From contig NZ_WEHU01000007.1 of the NCBI RefSeq assembly GCF_009183415.1, positions 1-64,000 on the forward strand: a DNA stretch of 64,000 nt, given 5' to 3'. This document shows, piece after piece, positions 42,510 through 50,937 of this stretch; the stretch's first letter is position 1; every line of letters starts with the position of its first letter. Both the position numbers and the translations under genes were made by a program. The notes under the pieces are model-generated. The model saw nothing but the letters and a program-made list of their open reading frames with translations. It searched no databases and was not told the origin of the DNA. The stretch is from Bacillus sp. B1-b2. GTDB lineage: Bacteria; Bacillota; Bacilli; Bacillales; Cytobacillaceae.

Positions 42510-43248
42510 AGAAACTTTAATAGAATTGTTAATTCCTCATAAAGAACATTTAACAACGGTAGGCAAGTGGGAAGAATATGCTTCAAAGCACAACCTACCA
42601 TCCTATTACTCATTAAGAAAGTTCTTTAATGATTGGAACGAAATTAGAATCGCTTTAGGAACAGAGATAAAGGGAAAATATGATCGAAATAGCCTTATTC
42701 AAATCGGAAAGGAACATAAAGAGCACGCTAAAACAATAAGAATGTGGAAAGATTACTCTGCTAATCAAACACTAGATCTTCCGTCTCCTGGTCAGATTTT
42801 AACAGTATTTAAAGATTGGTCATCGTTTAAAAATGCCATTGGAGTAGAGAATGAAAGAACTCCGAAGTATACAAAGCAAAAAATAAAAGAAATTCTTGAA
42901 GAACATAATGAATTTTTTATTTCACGTTCTCAATGGGATATATATGCTTCTGAGAATAAATTACCAACTTATAAAACAATTAGAAATCATTATACGTACG
43001 ATGAAATATTGGATATAGTAGGAAAGAAAAAAGTTTTTAATTTATCAAAAGAAGAACTAATAATACTTACATTAAAACCAGAGTATTTATACAAATTTCT
43101 CAATTCTACTAAAACAAAGTGGGATGAATTTGCAAGGGAAAATAATTTACCTTCTTCATATAAGTATATAAAAACTTTCGATACATGGTTAAAAGCAAAA
43201 GAAGAAATTGATAAAGCCTATCTAACAATGTCAAAAGGTACGGAATAA
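42502..43248 (+). CDS. second HNH_repeat-like repeat protein
   Basis: 248 residues with four units of about 55-60 residues: TTVGKWEEYASKHNLPSYYS, then FFNDWNEIRIALG; KTIRMWKDYSANQ with FKDWSSFKNAIG; ISRSQWDIYASENKLPTYKT; and TKTKWDEFARENNLPSSYKY with FDTWLKAKEE. The pattern W-x-x-[YF]-A-x-x-N-x-LP and a closing W-x-x-x-K/R matches the 22487 protein and the homing-endonuclease-associated repeat. No nuclease domain is attached. It starts inside the stop region of the 41328 gene, so the two are co-translated. DNA binding is inferred from the repeat family. Confidence 0.6.
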   Translation: MNKETLIELLIPHKEHLTTVGKWEEYASKHNLPSYYSLRKFFNDWNEIRIALGTEIKGKYDRNSLIQIGKEHKEHAKTIRMWKDYSANQTLDLPSPGQILTVFKDWSSFKNAIGVENERTPKYTKQKIKEILEEHNEFFISRSQWDIYASENKLPTYKTIRNHYTYDEILDIVGKKKVFNLSKEELIILTLKPEYLYKFLNSTKTKWDEFARENNLPSSYKYIKTFDTWLKAKEEIDKAYLTMSKGTE

Positions 43249-43265
43249 TTACTTTACCGTACCTT
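43235..43265. terminator. convergent terminator shared by 42502 and the secretion operon
   Basis: AAGGTACGG (43235-43243) pairs perfectly with CCGTACCTT (43257-43265). The stems lie in the last codons of both convergent genes. Confidence 0.7.
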
Positions 43266-43896
43266 CTATTTGTTTAACTATTTCCCAAGCGGAAGTTACA
43301 ATAGAATATGTGGAATGGTGATGCTCCTCTGAGTGAGCGTACTCCGAGGGAGAAATACGAATTTCTATCCTTTTAGAAAGACCGTCTGAGTATTTTAATT
43401 CTAATAATACTCTATTAGAATTAGGACCAATCCCTTCTTTCGCTTCTTTGATTTTTAATCCCTCAATACTGCCGTTTCTTGAAATTCTGTTTATTATTTC
43501 CTTTACCACTAATTCTTTGTCCTCTTCTTTTGATTGGAATAAATCCTGTGAAAGAACTTCAATATCAAATGCAGAAGTAAAATAATCAATATTATCTTGT
43601 AATAACCCAGTCATAAAGTAGTTGATGACGTTTCTCTGAGGAGAAACGTCACTATGTTCATTTGGTTCATAAAAACCTAAGTCTAACTCCATGTCACCTT
43701 TTGCATTTTTTTCTGCCCACTCCATTGTCTTTTTTTGATATTCTTTATTAAATGATACTTCCTTAGCCACATTGTTTTGCATATCTTTTAAATCAACTGG
43801 AGTAAGTTTTTGACTGGAAGAAACATTGATATATATCGCAATACAGATTGTGATTATTGAGATACTGATAATCCAAATATAATGTTTTTTCATCAT
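43249..43896 (-). CDS. membrane-anchored protein of the transfer operon, VirB8-like candidate
   Basis: 215 residues from ATG 43896, which overlaps the stop of the lipoprotein gene (ATGA). One N-terminal membrane helix (YIWIISISIITICIAIYINV) is followed by an extracytoplasmic part. That part has a short linker and a C-terminal alpha/beta domain (VINYFMTGLLQDNIDYFTSA ... RVLLELKYSDGLSKRIEIRI) resembling the NTF2-like fold of VirB8/TraM/TcpC proteins. It is the last gene of the operon. The identification is structural guesswork supported by position. Confidence 0.5.
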   Translation of the reverse strand: MMKKHYIWIISISIITICIAIYINVSSSQKLTPVDLKDMQNNVAKEVSFNKEYQKKTMEWAEKNAKGDMELDLGFYEPNEHSDVSPQRNVINYFMTGLLQDNIDYFTSAFDIEVLSQDLFQSKEEDKELVVKEIINRISRNGSIEGLKIKEAKEGIGPNSNRVLLELKYSDGLSKRIEIRISPSEYAHSEEHHHSTYSIVTSAWEIVKQIEGTVK

Positions 43897-44438
43897 TTTT
43901 CTTCTTCCATAGCTGCACTTGCCAGCTCTTCTCTTAGTATTTTCCATTGGTTAGCAGTATTTGCTTGTTCCTTTTTAATTTCTATATATTCTTGTCTTAA
44001 TGTGTCCTTATCCATGGTATTAGATTCATCTGTACTACTATTATTGGCACTTTCAATTGCTGTAAGTAATAATTGATGCGAACGATTGACTAAGACAATA
44101 AGATTTTGGTGTGCCTCAAAAAGTTCTGGATTAACATCTAGTGCCTCCACGTTGGAAACTAGTTCATTTGATTTTTTTATTGTTTCTTTCATTATTGTTG
44201 CAAATTGACTATTACTTACCTCATGGGTGTATAGTCCATCTAAAGAATTGTTAAAATTTGTTAAAATACTAGTCATTTCTGTTATAAATGTTTGTAACGA
44301 TTCATCGTATTCAATGAGGTAGTCTATATTATCTTCTGTCACTTTTATATTAGCTTTAGAACTTGAAGAGCATCCACTTAAAATTATTACTAACGACAAA
44401 ATTAGAAAAGAAAAACGTAGTTTACTAGTACCTTTCAT
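43893..44438 (-). CDS. lipoprotein of the transfer operon
   Basis: 181 residues with a lipoprotein signal (LILSLVIILSGCSSSS, lipobox ILSGC). The mature part is almost all helical (LQTFITEMTSILTNFNNSLD, VNRSHQLLLTAIESANNSST) and could form a helical bundle on the outer face of the membrane. GGGGTGAG precedes the ATG. Lipoproteins within conjugation operons often take part in the cell-surface complex or entry exclusion. Which applies here is unknown. Confidence 0.65.
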   Translation of the reverse strand: MKGTSKLRFSFLILSLVIILSGCSSSSKANIKVTEDNIDYLIEYDESLQTFITEMTSILTNFNNSLDGLYTHEVSNSQFATIMKETIKKSNELVSNVEALDVNPELFEAHQNLIVLVNRSHQLLLTAIESANNSSTDESNTMDKDTLRQEYIEIKKEQANTANQWKILREELASAAMEEEK

Positions 44439-44455
44439 ATACTCACCCCTATAAC

Positions 44456-46528
44456 TTAAAATTTGATGTATAAAGCGGGATTTTTAGCATTTGCTTTATT
44501 TGCAGTCCATGCTGGTGAATGGATTTCAAAATGCAAATGAGGTCCGGTGACGTTCCCAGTACTACCCATATATCCTAAAAACTGCCCTTGTTTTACTTTT
44601 GTACCGGCAGAAACAGCTCTATTTTGCATATGTGCATATACAGTTTCATATTTCTTACCACCTATTGTATGTTGAATGTAAACAACATTCCCATATGAAC
44701 TACTTAGATAGGATCTATGAACGACACCATCTGCAGCAGCATATATTTTCACGTTTGATCTACCACCTAATCCAATATCTATACCATAGTGAGTAGCACC
44801 CCATCTTGCACCAAATCCAGAAGTAACTTTTCCTGTGGTAGGTCTAATAAAACTTCCTGGATTTAGTTCTGGTGAATCAGATCCACCGCTATAACTAGCG
44901 CTTGTTTTGAATTTTTCTGACCTAGCTAGTACATCGTTAACATACCAATCTGCATGGTTATATTGATAAATTGATTTTCTCTTATCTGTAGAGTAGCCGT
45001 TCTTTGAAAGATAATTTGCTGCGGTGAAAATAGCATCTTCTAAAGTAAATGGATCTGCCTTTCCATCATTATTACCATCTACTCCGTATCCTCCACCTGC
45101 TTTAATAACATTCAAATCTGTATAATTTGTAGTATTTGAAACTCTTCCCCCTCCAATATTGTATTTCCATCCTGCCCAAGTTGCAGGAAGAAATTGCATG
45201 TGACCAACAGCTCCTGCATAAGAAAGCATTGGTTTTATTGTACTGAAGGCTGTCTCCTTACTATGAATAGCGGCTAGTGTATACCAATGTACCCCATACT
45301 TTTTTTCTGCAGCAAGGTATATAGGCATGTATTGCGGAGGTACCCCAGCTCCAGGAATTATGTCACCATCATAACTGATATCATCAAACCCATATACGCC
45401 ACCATTCCCTTTCAACCAATCTATATAATTTATATCTCCTTCAAGGAAGCTATAATTTGCTTCTATAAGCATCTTATCGTCCAAGCCCAGTCCCATTGAG
45501 TTTAATATTGCATCAAAATTCGCATAATCTTGTTTTACTTGTTTACTAGATTCAAAATATTGCTGTCTAGTTTTAGTTGTAGTTTTTACTTCTACAATTC
45601 TTTCAACTTTAACTGTCTTAGTTTTTAAAAGGTACACTTTAACATAACCTGAAGTGTTAATCTTATTTTTTTTCTGTCTGGTTTCTTCTGCTAGTAGTGA
45701 TTTCCACGTTTTGCTGTTTGAATTATAAAATGGAAAGTAAGGATCTGACCTATCTACAAGATACATAGGGACTTCTAACGCTTTCCAATAGTCAACTTTT
45801 TTATTTTCTTTTATGGTTTTGTGGGTAATGACTGTATTTGATTTCCACGCTGTGACTTTGGGTTTATAGGTGAATATAGTTGAACCATTCCAATATTCTA
45901 CAGAATTTAATTTGGTTACCATGTTTTTTGTATGTTGAACTTTCCCAACATTACATTCTTTACCTTCCTCACAAACAGTCACTTGCTTTTCTTTCCATTC
46001 ATCATATTGACCATACTCAAATTCAGGAGCGAGTTTAGTAGCCATGTTTCTAATAATTTTTTTCGTTTGGGAAAGACTGTAATCTTTTTGCTCAAAAAAA
46101 TCTAACATTATAGTTGAGGATATTAACCCTTCTGGTACACGATAAGGTCTTTCTAAATCACTATCCATATTCACAGTAGATTCGGATTGTTCCTTAATAT
46201 ACGCTTGAATTTTTGCATCATCACCACTTAAATTATCATCTGAAGTCCAAAAAAAGGATAATGCAACAGAGATGATAACAGTTACAATTATTATTCCTAA
46301 AGTTATTAAGATACCAGGAATACCTACTGTACCAATTAACCAAGCAAAAATCTGTTTTAGTACTTTTAATATTACTTTGGCTGCAACTTTTATGGCTTTT
46401 TTTGCAACCGCAGCAGCTTTTTGTTTAAATTTTTTACTGAAGGGTTTAGATAGTAATCTACCTAATCCCTTCATTCCATTTACTAATTTTTCATTTAAGG
46501 TTTCTTGAGTATTTTTGTTATCACTCAT
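44456..46528 (-). CDS. bitopic cell-wall hydrolase of the T4SS: transglycosylase plus M23 peptidase
   Basis: About 690 residues (AAGGTGAT upstream; GTG 46531 is an alternative). A basic cytoplasmic N-terminus is followed by one membrane helix (about residues 66-92, IPGILITLGIIIVTVIISVA). A long linker comes next, then a lytic transglycosylase domain (about 395-545) with Glu in AAIHSKETAF, GAVGHMQFLPATWAG and NNDGKADPFTLEDAIFTAA. The C-terminal M23/LytM domain has HYGIDIGLGG and HLHFEIH (about 580-670) as zinc ligands. It is the VirB1-type enzyme that opens peptidoglycan for the channel. It differs from the 14396 enzyme, which uses NlpC/P60 instead. Confidence 0.85.
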   Translation of the reverse strand: MSDNKNTQETLNEKLVNGMKGLGRLLSKPFSKKFKQKAAAVAKKAIKVAAKVILKVLKQIFAWLIGTVGIPGILITLGIIIVTVIISVALSFFWTSDDNLSGDDAKIQAYIKEQSESTVNMDSDLERPYRVPEGLISSTIMLDFFEQKDYSLSQTKKIIRNMATKLAPEFEYGQYDEWKEKQVTVCEEGKECNVGKVQHTKNMVTKLNSVEYWNGSTIFTYKPKVTAWKSNTVITHKTIKENKKVDYWKALEVPMYLVDRSDPYFPFYNSNSKTWKSLLAEETRQKKNKINTSGYVKVYLLKTKTVKVERIVEVKTTTKTRQQYFESSKQVKQDYANFDAILNSMGLGLDDKMLIEANYSFLEGDINYIDWLKGNGGVYGFDDISYDGDIIPGAGVPPQYMPIYLAAEKKYGVHWYTLAAIHSKETAFSTIKPMLSYAGAVGHMQFLPATWAGWKYNIGGGRVSNTTNYTDLNVIKAGGGYGVDGNNDGKADPFTLEDAIFTAANYLSKNGYSTDKRKSIYQYNHADWYVNDVLARSEKFKTSASYSGGSDSPELNPGSFIRPTTGKVTSGFGARWGATHYGIDIGLGGRSNVKIYAAADGVVHRSYLSSSYGNVVYIQHTIGGKKYETVYAHMQNRAVSAGTKVKQGQFLGYMGSTGNVTGPHLHFEIHSPAWTANKANAKNPALYIKF

Positions 46529-46534
46529 CACTTA

Positions 46535-49500
46535 TCACCTTAAAGAACTAGTAAATGCCTTATTTCTATGCATTTCTAATTGCTTTCTTGCAAAATTACG
46601 TTTATTTGGTACAGCATATGCCATTAAATCTTCGGGTTTAAGTGAAGTTGTAAAGTCACTATCACTAAAAGAAGGAATTAATTTTTTATTTCGTACTTCA
46701 CAATTAGCAGTTATTGTTTTATCATTTTGAACTCTTGCATCCCCTGGACCGTAAGGAGAAATACGATAAGTCGTTCCATTTCTAGTACCAGTCATATAAC
46801 TTCTATTATGATCAATGACCATTTTGATGTTTTCCATTTCGTTTAAAGCATCTTTCATGTAATACTGTCCACTATCGACTAATTGATTGTAGCTTTGAAC
46901 CTCTTGTACTACTCTTGGAGTCTTACTAGTGTTTCTATTGGTAAATAACTGGTTTGGATTTACATTAATTTTAGGTGCTGGTACTTTACCACCTCCACTG
47001 TCTAAAGAGTAGGAAGAACTTGCGGATAATAATTGACCGTCCCTAACAGTTAAATCTTGATAAACCACTTGGTTATTTTTCAGTCCAGAGTGACCTGAAG
47101 CCATACGCGAAACTACATGAGTTTGACCAGTTTTATCCCTAACTTGGACAACTGTATTCTTATTATCAGTTACCATTTGAATAGCCCCTTGTGCAATTTC
47201 AGTTTGGCCATTATCTAAAGTAACTGTTTGAGCCATATGTGCAACATCAGAAATTTCTTTTATTTGTTTATTAACTGCATTATTATATGGATTAAAACCT
47301 TTTAGACCAAAAGCCTTTGAGTTGCTCATACTTGGAGCGGCATATTTAGCCATCACTTGATAACCCCCAACTCCTGCAACCATACCACCAGCATAAGCAA
47401 CAGCGTTTCGGAATTTCGCTTGCTTTTCTACCAAATTACTTGGAGTATATGTTTTAAAATCATTGGTAAAAGCCTTACTACCATCAATTAAGCTTTCCTT
47501 AGCTGCCGTCATTTTATCAGTTAAGCTTGTTAAATTTGGCTGTTTAGCAATATATGAAGTCGCCATTGCATTACCAAATGATTTAGTAGCATGACCAATT
47601 TTGGTATCTCCAACAAATTGACTTACCTCTTTAAGACCAGAGGCACCAACAACACCTTGTACTAATCCATTTCCTAGTCCAGCTGTAATACGTCCAGCTG
47701 AATTCTGAATAATTCTTTGTCCTAATGGAATGTTAGAAGGCATCGACTTTTGAACAGACGAAGTAATCTCTTGGGCTTTGCCACTTGAATCAAAGTTTTG
47801 ATACGCTTGTGCGCGTGGTAGATTACTATTATTCGCAAAGGTCTCTCTAGCTTCATTTATTTTCATACTTGCTATTTGATTATTAACATAAGGAACATTC
47901 ACTTCCTTACCAGAGTACATGGAAGTCCCTTTAACAGATGCAATTGAATCTTTTACATTATTAATAGAACTAATTGATTTTAACCCTTTATCAACTAACG
48001 ATGGTGATGAAATACCTGTTTGAAGTTGTTGAGTAATAGCATTCATACCAGCTGTATTGTTAGAACTAATTCCCATTTCTTTTGCGATAGCTGAAGTTAC
48101 TTTACTAATTTGAGAAGGAGTTCCATGAAGAACAGCATTGCTATTATCTCGGATAATATTACTAATACTTTGTTGTTTTTGTTGAACCTCAGAATTCCAT
48201 GCTTTTTCTTTTTGTTGATTATGACTCGTTATCATTTCAGAAGTTGCATTGGCAGGAAGTGGATTAGACTTATCATAATTTTTCATGAAATTTTGTTTGT
48301 TGTTCTTTGCCCAACTAGATGCTAATACTTCAGTAGTATTGCTTACTTTTGAACTAGCACCTTGTACTGACGACAATCCAGTTTGTACTTGTGATGAAAT
48401 AGCATTCATTTTACTACTATCAGAAGTACTAATTCCTAGTTCTTGTGCAATTGACTTTGTAACATTTTCTAGTGGAACATTTTTACCACTCATTATTGCG
48501 TTACTTTGGCTAGTTAAAATATTTCCAAGTTTTTGTTGCTTTTGTTGTACCTGGTTATCCCAAGCATTCTGTTTTTGTTGAGCATGGTTTGCTTTTACTT
48601 CAGATGTTGCATTATCTGGAAGTGGATTAGATTTATCATAATTTTTCATAAAGCTAGCTTTATTATCTTTAGCCCAACTGGATGTTAATGATTGAGTAGC
48701 GGTAGAAATCGGATTAGGTGAATACACATTATGAAGTTGATCACTTATTTGATCCATTTTTTCTGAGTTTTCGTTTACACCTATAATAGAACCGATATCT
48801 TTTGCCAATTGATTAGTAAATAGCTGATTTTTTTCTTGGCCATTTCTTAATTTCAAATTCCCATTGCCAAGAACATTAGCTATACTTTTCTGTTTATTAT
48901 CAATTTCATTTTTCCATGCTTCTGCTTTAGCATTTGAGTGTGCAGATTTTTGTTCTGCAGTCGCATTTAAAGGTAAAGGATTTTTCTCATCATAATTTTT
49001 CATAAAGTTATCTTTGTTATCTTTAGCCCAATCTTTGGCAAGGTTTGTACTTGTTTTAGCAATAGCCTTTTGGGATATACCACCAGCCATTCTTTCGGCC
49101 ATTCTTTTTTCAAAGTCCTCTTTATTTATATAACTATGATTTAGGGAAGCACCATTTCCGATATCATTAGCAACATCACTCGCTAAATTTTGTATCGAGC
49201 TTTCTTTTTCCTTTAATTGAGATTGCCATGCATTTTCACGAGCATTTTGATGGCGTGATATCTCCTCTTTACTTGCATTTTCGGGAAGAGGATTTTTCTG
49301 ATCATATTCCTTCATAAATGGTTCTTTATTTTTCTCTGCCCATTTATTAGTTAGATTACTAGTTGCGTTTTTAACTAAAGAAGAAGCATTAGCATTTTTC
49401 CCTTCTTTGCTTTTCATACCCGCAACCATTCCTCTTGCTTCATTTAAAAATCCTGCTTTTTTTGAAGCTTTTTCATTATCCCAAGCTTTATTCACAGCTT

Positions 49501-50917
49501 CTTCATGGGCATCCGGGAAACGTTCTTTAAAGTCTTTTCTGAACCCTTCTTCATTTTCATTTGCCCATGCTGTAGCTTTTTCATCAGCAATAGTATTAGC
49601 TAGTTGTTCATCCGCTGCTTTATCAGCATTATTAATATCTTTAAAACCTTTAAGTCCACTTTTTAAAAGAGCTGAACCTCTGTTTGCTAATAATTGAGCA
49701 CTTGCTCCACCAACTCTTCCTGCAAGTCCACCAGCAACACCGCCGGCATGAAAACCAATTGTTGAACCAGTTAGCACACCCATTGGTCCAAGAGCAGAAC
49801 CAGCAAGGGCACCAGTAGCCCCAAATACAGCTTTACCACTTCTAGACAAAATGTTTCCTGGCTTTAACATTTTTTCAGCATTAGCAGTAGTCCCAGTATC
49901 TGTTCCTGTATTTCCTGCAAGAGTTTTTTTGATGTCACCTACTGTATCATTATCTTCTGATGATACATTGTCAGAGTCTTTTCCGTTACCTTTACCTTTG
50001 TTTTTAGCATTAAGGTATCCCCTTTTAATAGCATCTGTAACGGATGTACCTTCTAATGCCCCTTTAGCTGCTCCATACATACCAACTAAAGCGGACCCAC
50101 CCATCATAGCAGCTGCTTTTGAGAAGCCATCATTCATTTTTCCTCCAAGACCTATTAAAGCTCTTAAAGATTCAGTTACTGGAATAAAGATAATCATTAG
50201 AATAACTGCTTCAATCGGATTTGCTGCACCAACCATAACAGCCATTATGAAATAAACGGCTGCATGAATAGATTGAACAAATATAGTGCCTACTAATTCT
50301 TTAAACCATGCCACTGTAATGGACTTTGTTTGAGGAATTAAGAAAAATACCAGCATCAAAGGACCGGTAATTAACAACAACATAAGTGTAAATTTCCGCA
50401 TTGAATAATAGAAATAAGCCCATATACAAAGACCGACTTTTACAATCGTAATTGCTAAAACACCTAACACTCCACCTGGATATTTAGACATTTCTATAGC
50501 ATTTTTTAAATTTAACAAGTCTACATCAGATCCAAATAATCCGACAATTGCCTGGTTAGTAAGAAACAAAATGGCATAAATTGAGTATAAGTTTGCGAAT
50601 AGTACTGAAACTAATAATAATTCTTTAAAATACTCAATTACATAGGTTCTATTAGATGGATTGATACTGGTCGATGAAATTTTCATTGCTGCCATAATAA
50701 TACTAATTAATAAAGCGGTAACTGCTAAGGCTGTGAAAATATTCATTCCTGGAGTGTAAACCTTAGTAATTTCATTTTCTGTAAAAGTTAAGAAAGCTAA
50801 ATTTTCATCCCCTCCAAAAATCAAATTCTTTAATGTTGGGAGACTTTTAAAAGGCGATGCTATCCAATCACCCATAGCAGAAAAAAGTGAGGATATAAGT
50901 TCCTGGATTTTATTCAA
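46535..50917 (-). CDS. VirB6/TrbL-like channel protein with long repeat-bearing tail
   Basis: 1460 residues from TTG 50917. The first 270 residues hold several membrane helices (MNIFTALAVTALLISIIMAA, ILFLTNQAIVGLF, LMLLLITGPLMLVFFLIP, AAVYFIMAVMVGAANPIEAV) typical of VirB6/TrbL inner-membrane channel subunits. A Gly/Ala-rich segment with possible amphipathic helices follows (about 355-410). The remaining 1050 residues are soluble and contain five related units centred near residues 462, 539, 642, 759 and 880 (KNYDKSNPLPANATSE-like, with WAKDNK before and QQKQ after). The tail has no known catalytic motif. It lies between the VirB4 and hydrolase genes. Confidence 0.75.
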   Translation of the reverse strand: MNKIQELISSLFSAMGDWIASPFKSLPTLKNLIFGGDENLAFLTFTENEITKVYTPGMNIFTALAVTALLISIIMAAMKISSTSINPSNRTYVIEYFKELLLVSVLFANLYSIYAILFLTNQAIVGLFGSDVDLLNLKNAIEMSKYPGGVLGVLAITIVKVGLCIWAYFYYSMRKFTLMLLLITGPLMLVFFLIPQTKSITVAWFKELVGTIFVQSIHAAVYFIMAVMVGAANPIEAVILMIIFIPVTESLRALIGLGGKMNDGFSKAAAMMGGSALVGMYGAAKGALEGTSVTDAIKRGYLNAKNKGKGNGKDSDNVSSEDNDTVGDIKKTLAGNTGTDTGTTANAEKMLKPGNILSRSGKAVFGATGALAGSALGPMGVLTGSTIGFHAGGVAGGLAGRVGGASAQLLANRGSALLKSGLKGFKDINNADKAADEQLANTIADEKATAWANENEEGFRKDFKERFPDAHEEAVNKAWDNEKASKKAGFLNEARGMVAGMKSKEGKNANASSLVKNATSNLTNKWAEKNKEPFMKEYDQKNPLPENASKEEISRHQNARENAWQSQLKEKESSIQNLASDVANDIGNGASLNHSYINKEDFEKRMAERMAGGISQKAIAKTSTNLAKDWAKDNKDNFMKNYDEKNPLPLNATAEQKSAHSNAKAEAWKNEIDNKQKSIANVLGNGNLKLRNGQEKNQLFTNQLAKDIGSIIGVNENSEKMDQISDQLHNVYSPNPISTATQSLTSSWAKDNKASFMKNYDKSNPLPDNATSEVKANHAQQKQNAWDNQVQQKQQKLGNILTSQSNAIMSGKNVPLENVTKSIAQELGISTSDSSKMNAISSQVQTGLSSVQGASSKVSNTTEVLASSWAKNNKQNFMKNYDKSNPLPANATSEMITSHNQQKEKAWNSEVQQKQQSISNIIRDNSNAVLHGTPSQISKVTSAIAKEMGISSNNTAGMNAITQQLQTGISSPSLVDKGLKSISSINNVKDSIASVKGTSMYSGKEVNVPYVNNQIASMKINEARETFANNSNLPRAQAYQNFDSSGKAQEITSSVQKSMPSNIPLGQRIIQNSAGRITAGLGNGLVQGVVGASGLKEVSQFVGDTKIGHATKSFGNAMATSYIAKQPNLTSLTDKMTAAKESLIDGSKAFTNDFKTYTPSNLVEKQAKFRNAVAYAGGMVAGVGGYQVMAKYAAPSMSNSKAFGLKGFNPYNNAVNKQIKEISDVAHMAQTVTLDNGQTEIAQGAIQMVTDNKNTVVQVRDKTGQTHVVSRMASGHSGLKNNQVVYQDLTVRDGQLLSASSSYSLDSGGGKVPAPKINVNPNQLFTNRNTSKTPRVVQEVQSYNQLVDSGQYYMKDALNEMENIKMVIDHNRSYMTGTRNGTTYRISPYGPGDARVQNDKTITANCEVRNKKLIPSFSDSDFTTSLKPEDLMAYAVPNKRNFARKQLEMHRNKAFTSSLR

Positions 50918-50937
50918 AGCAAGATAACGCCTCCTTC

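Noticed and set aside
48250-49320. Regularly spaced similar DNA segments as a possible CRISPR-like or direct-repeat array
   Set aside because: They are the coding repeats of the VirB6-like protein. Spacing is about 310-360 bases and similarity follows codons.
49407-50255. Long plus-strand open frames opposite the VirB6-like gene
   Set aside because: They have no ribosome binding sites, odd composition (runs of Pro, Ala and Ser) and lie entirely in the shadow of a well-supported gene.
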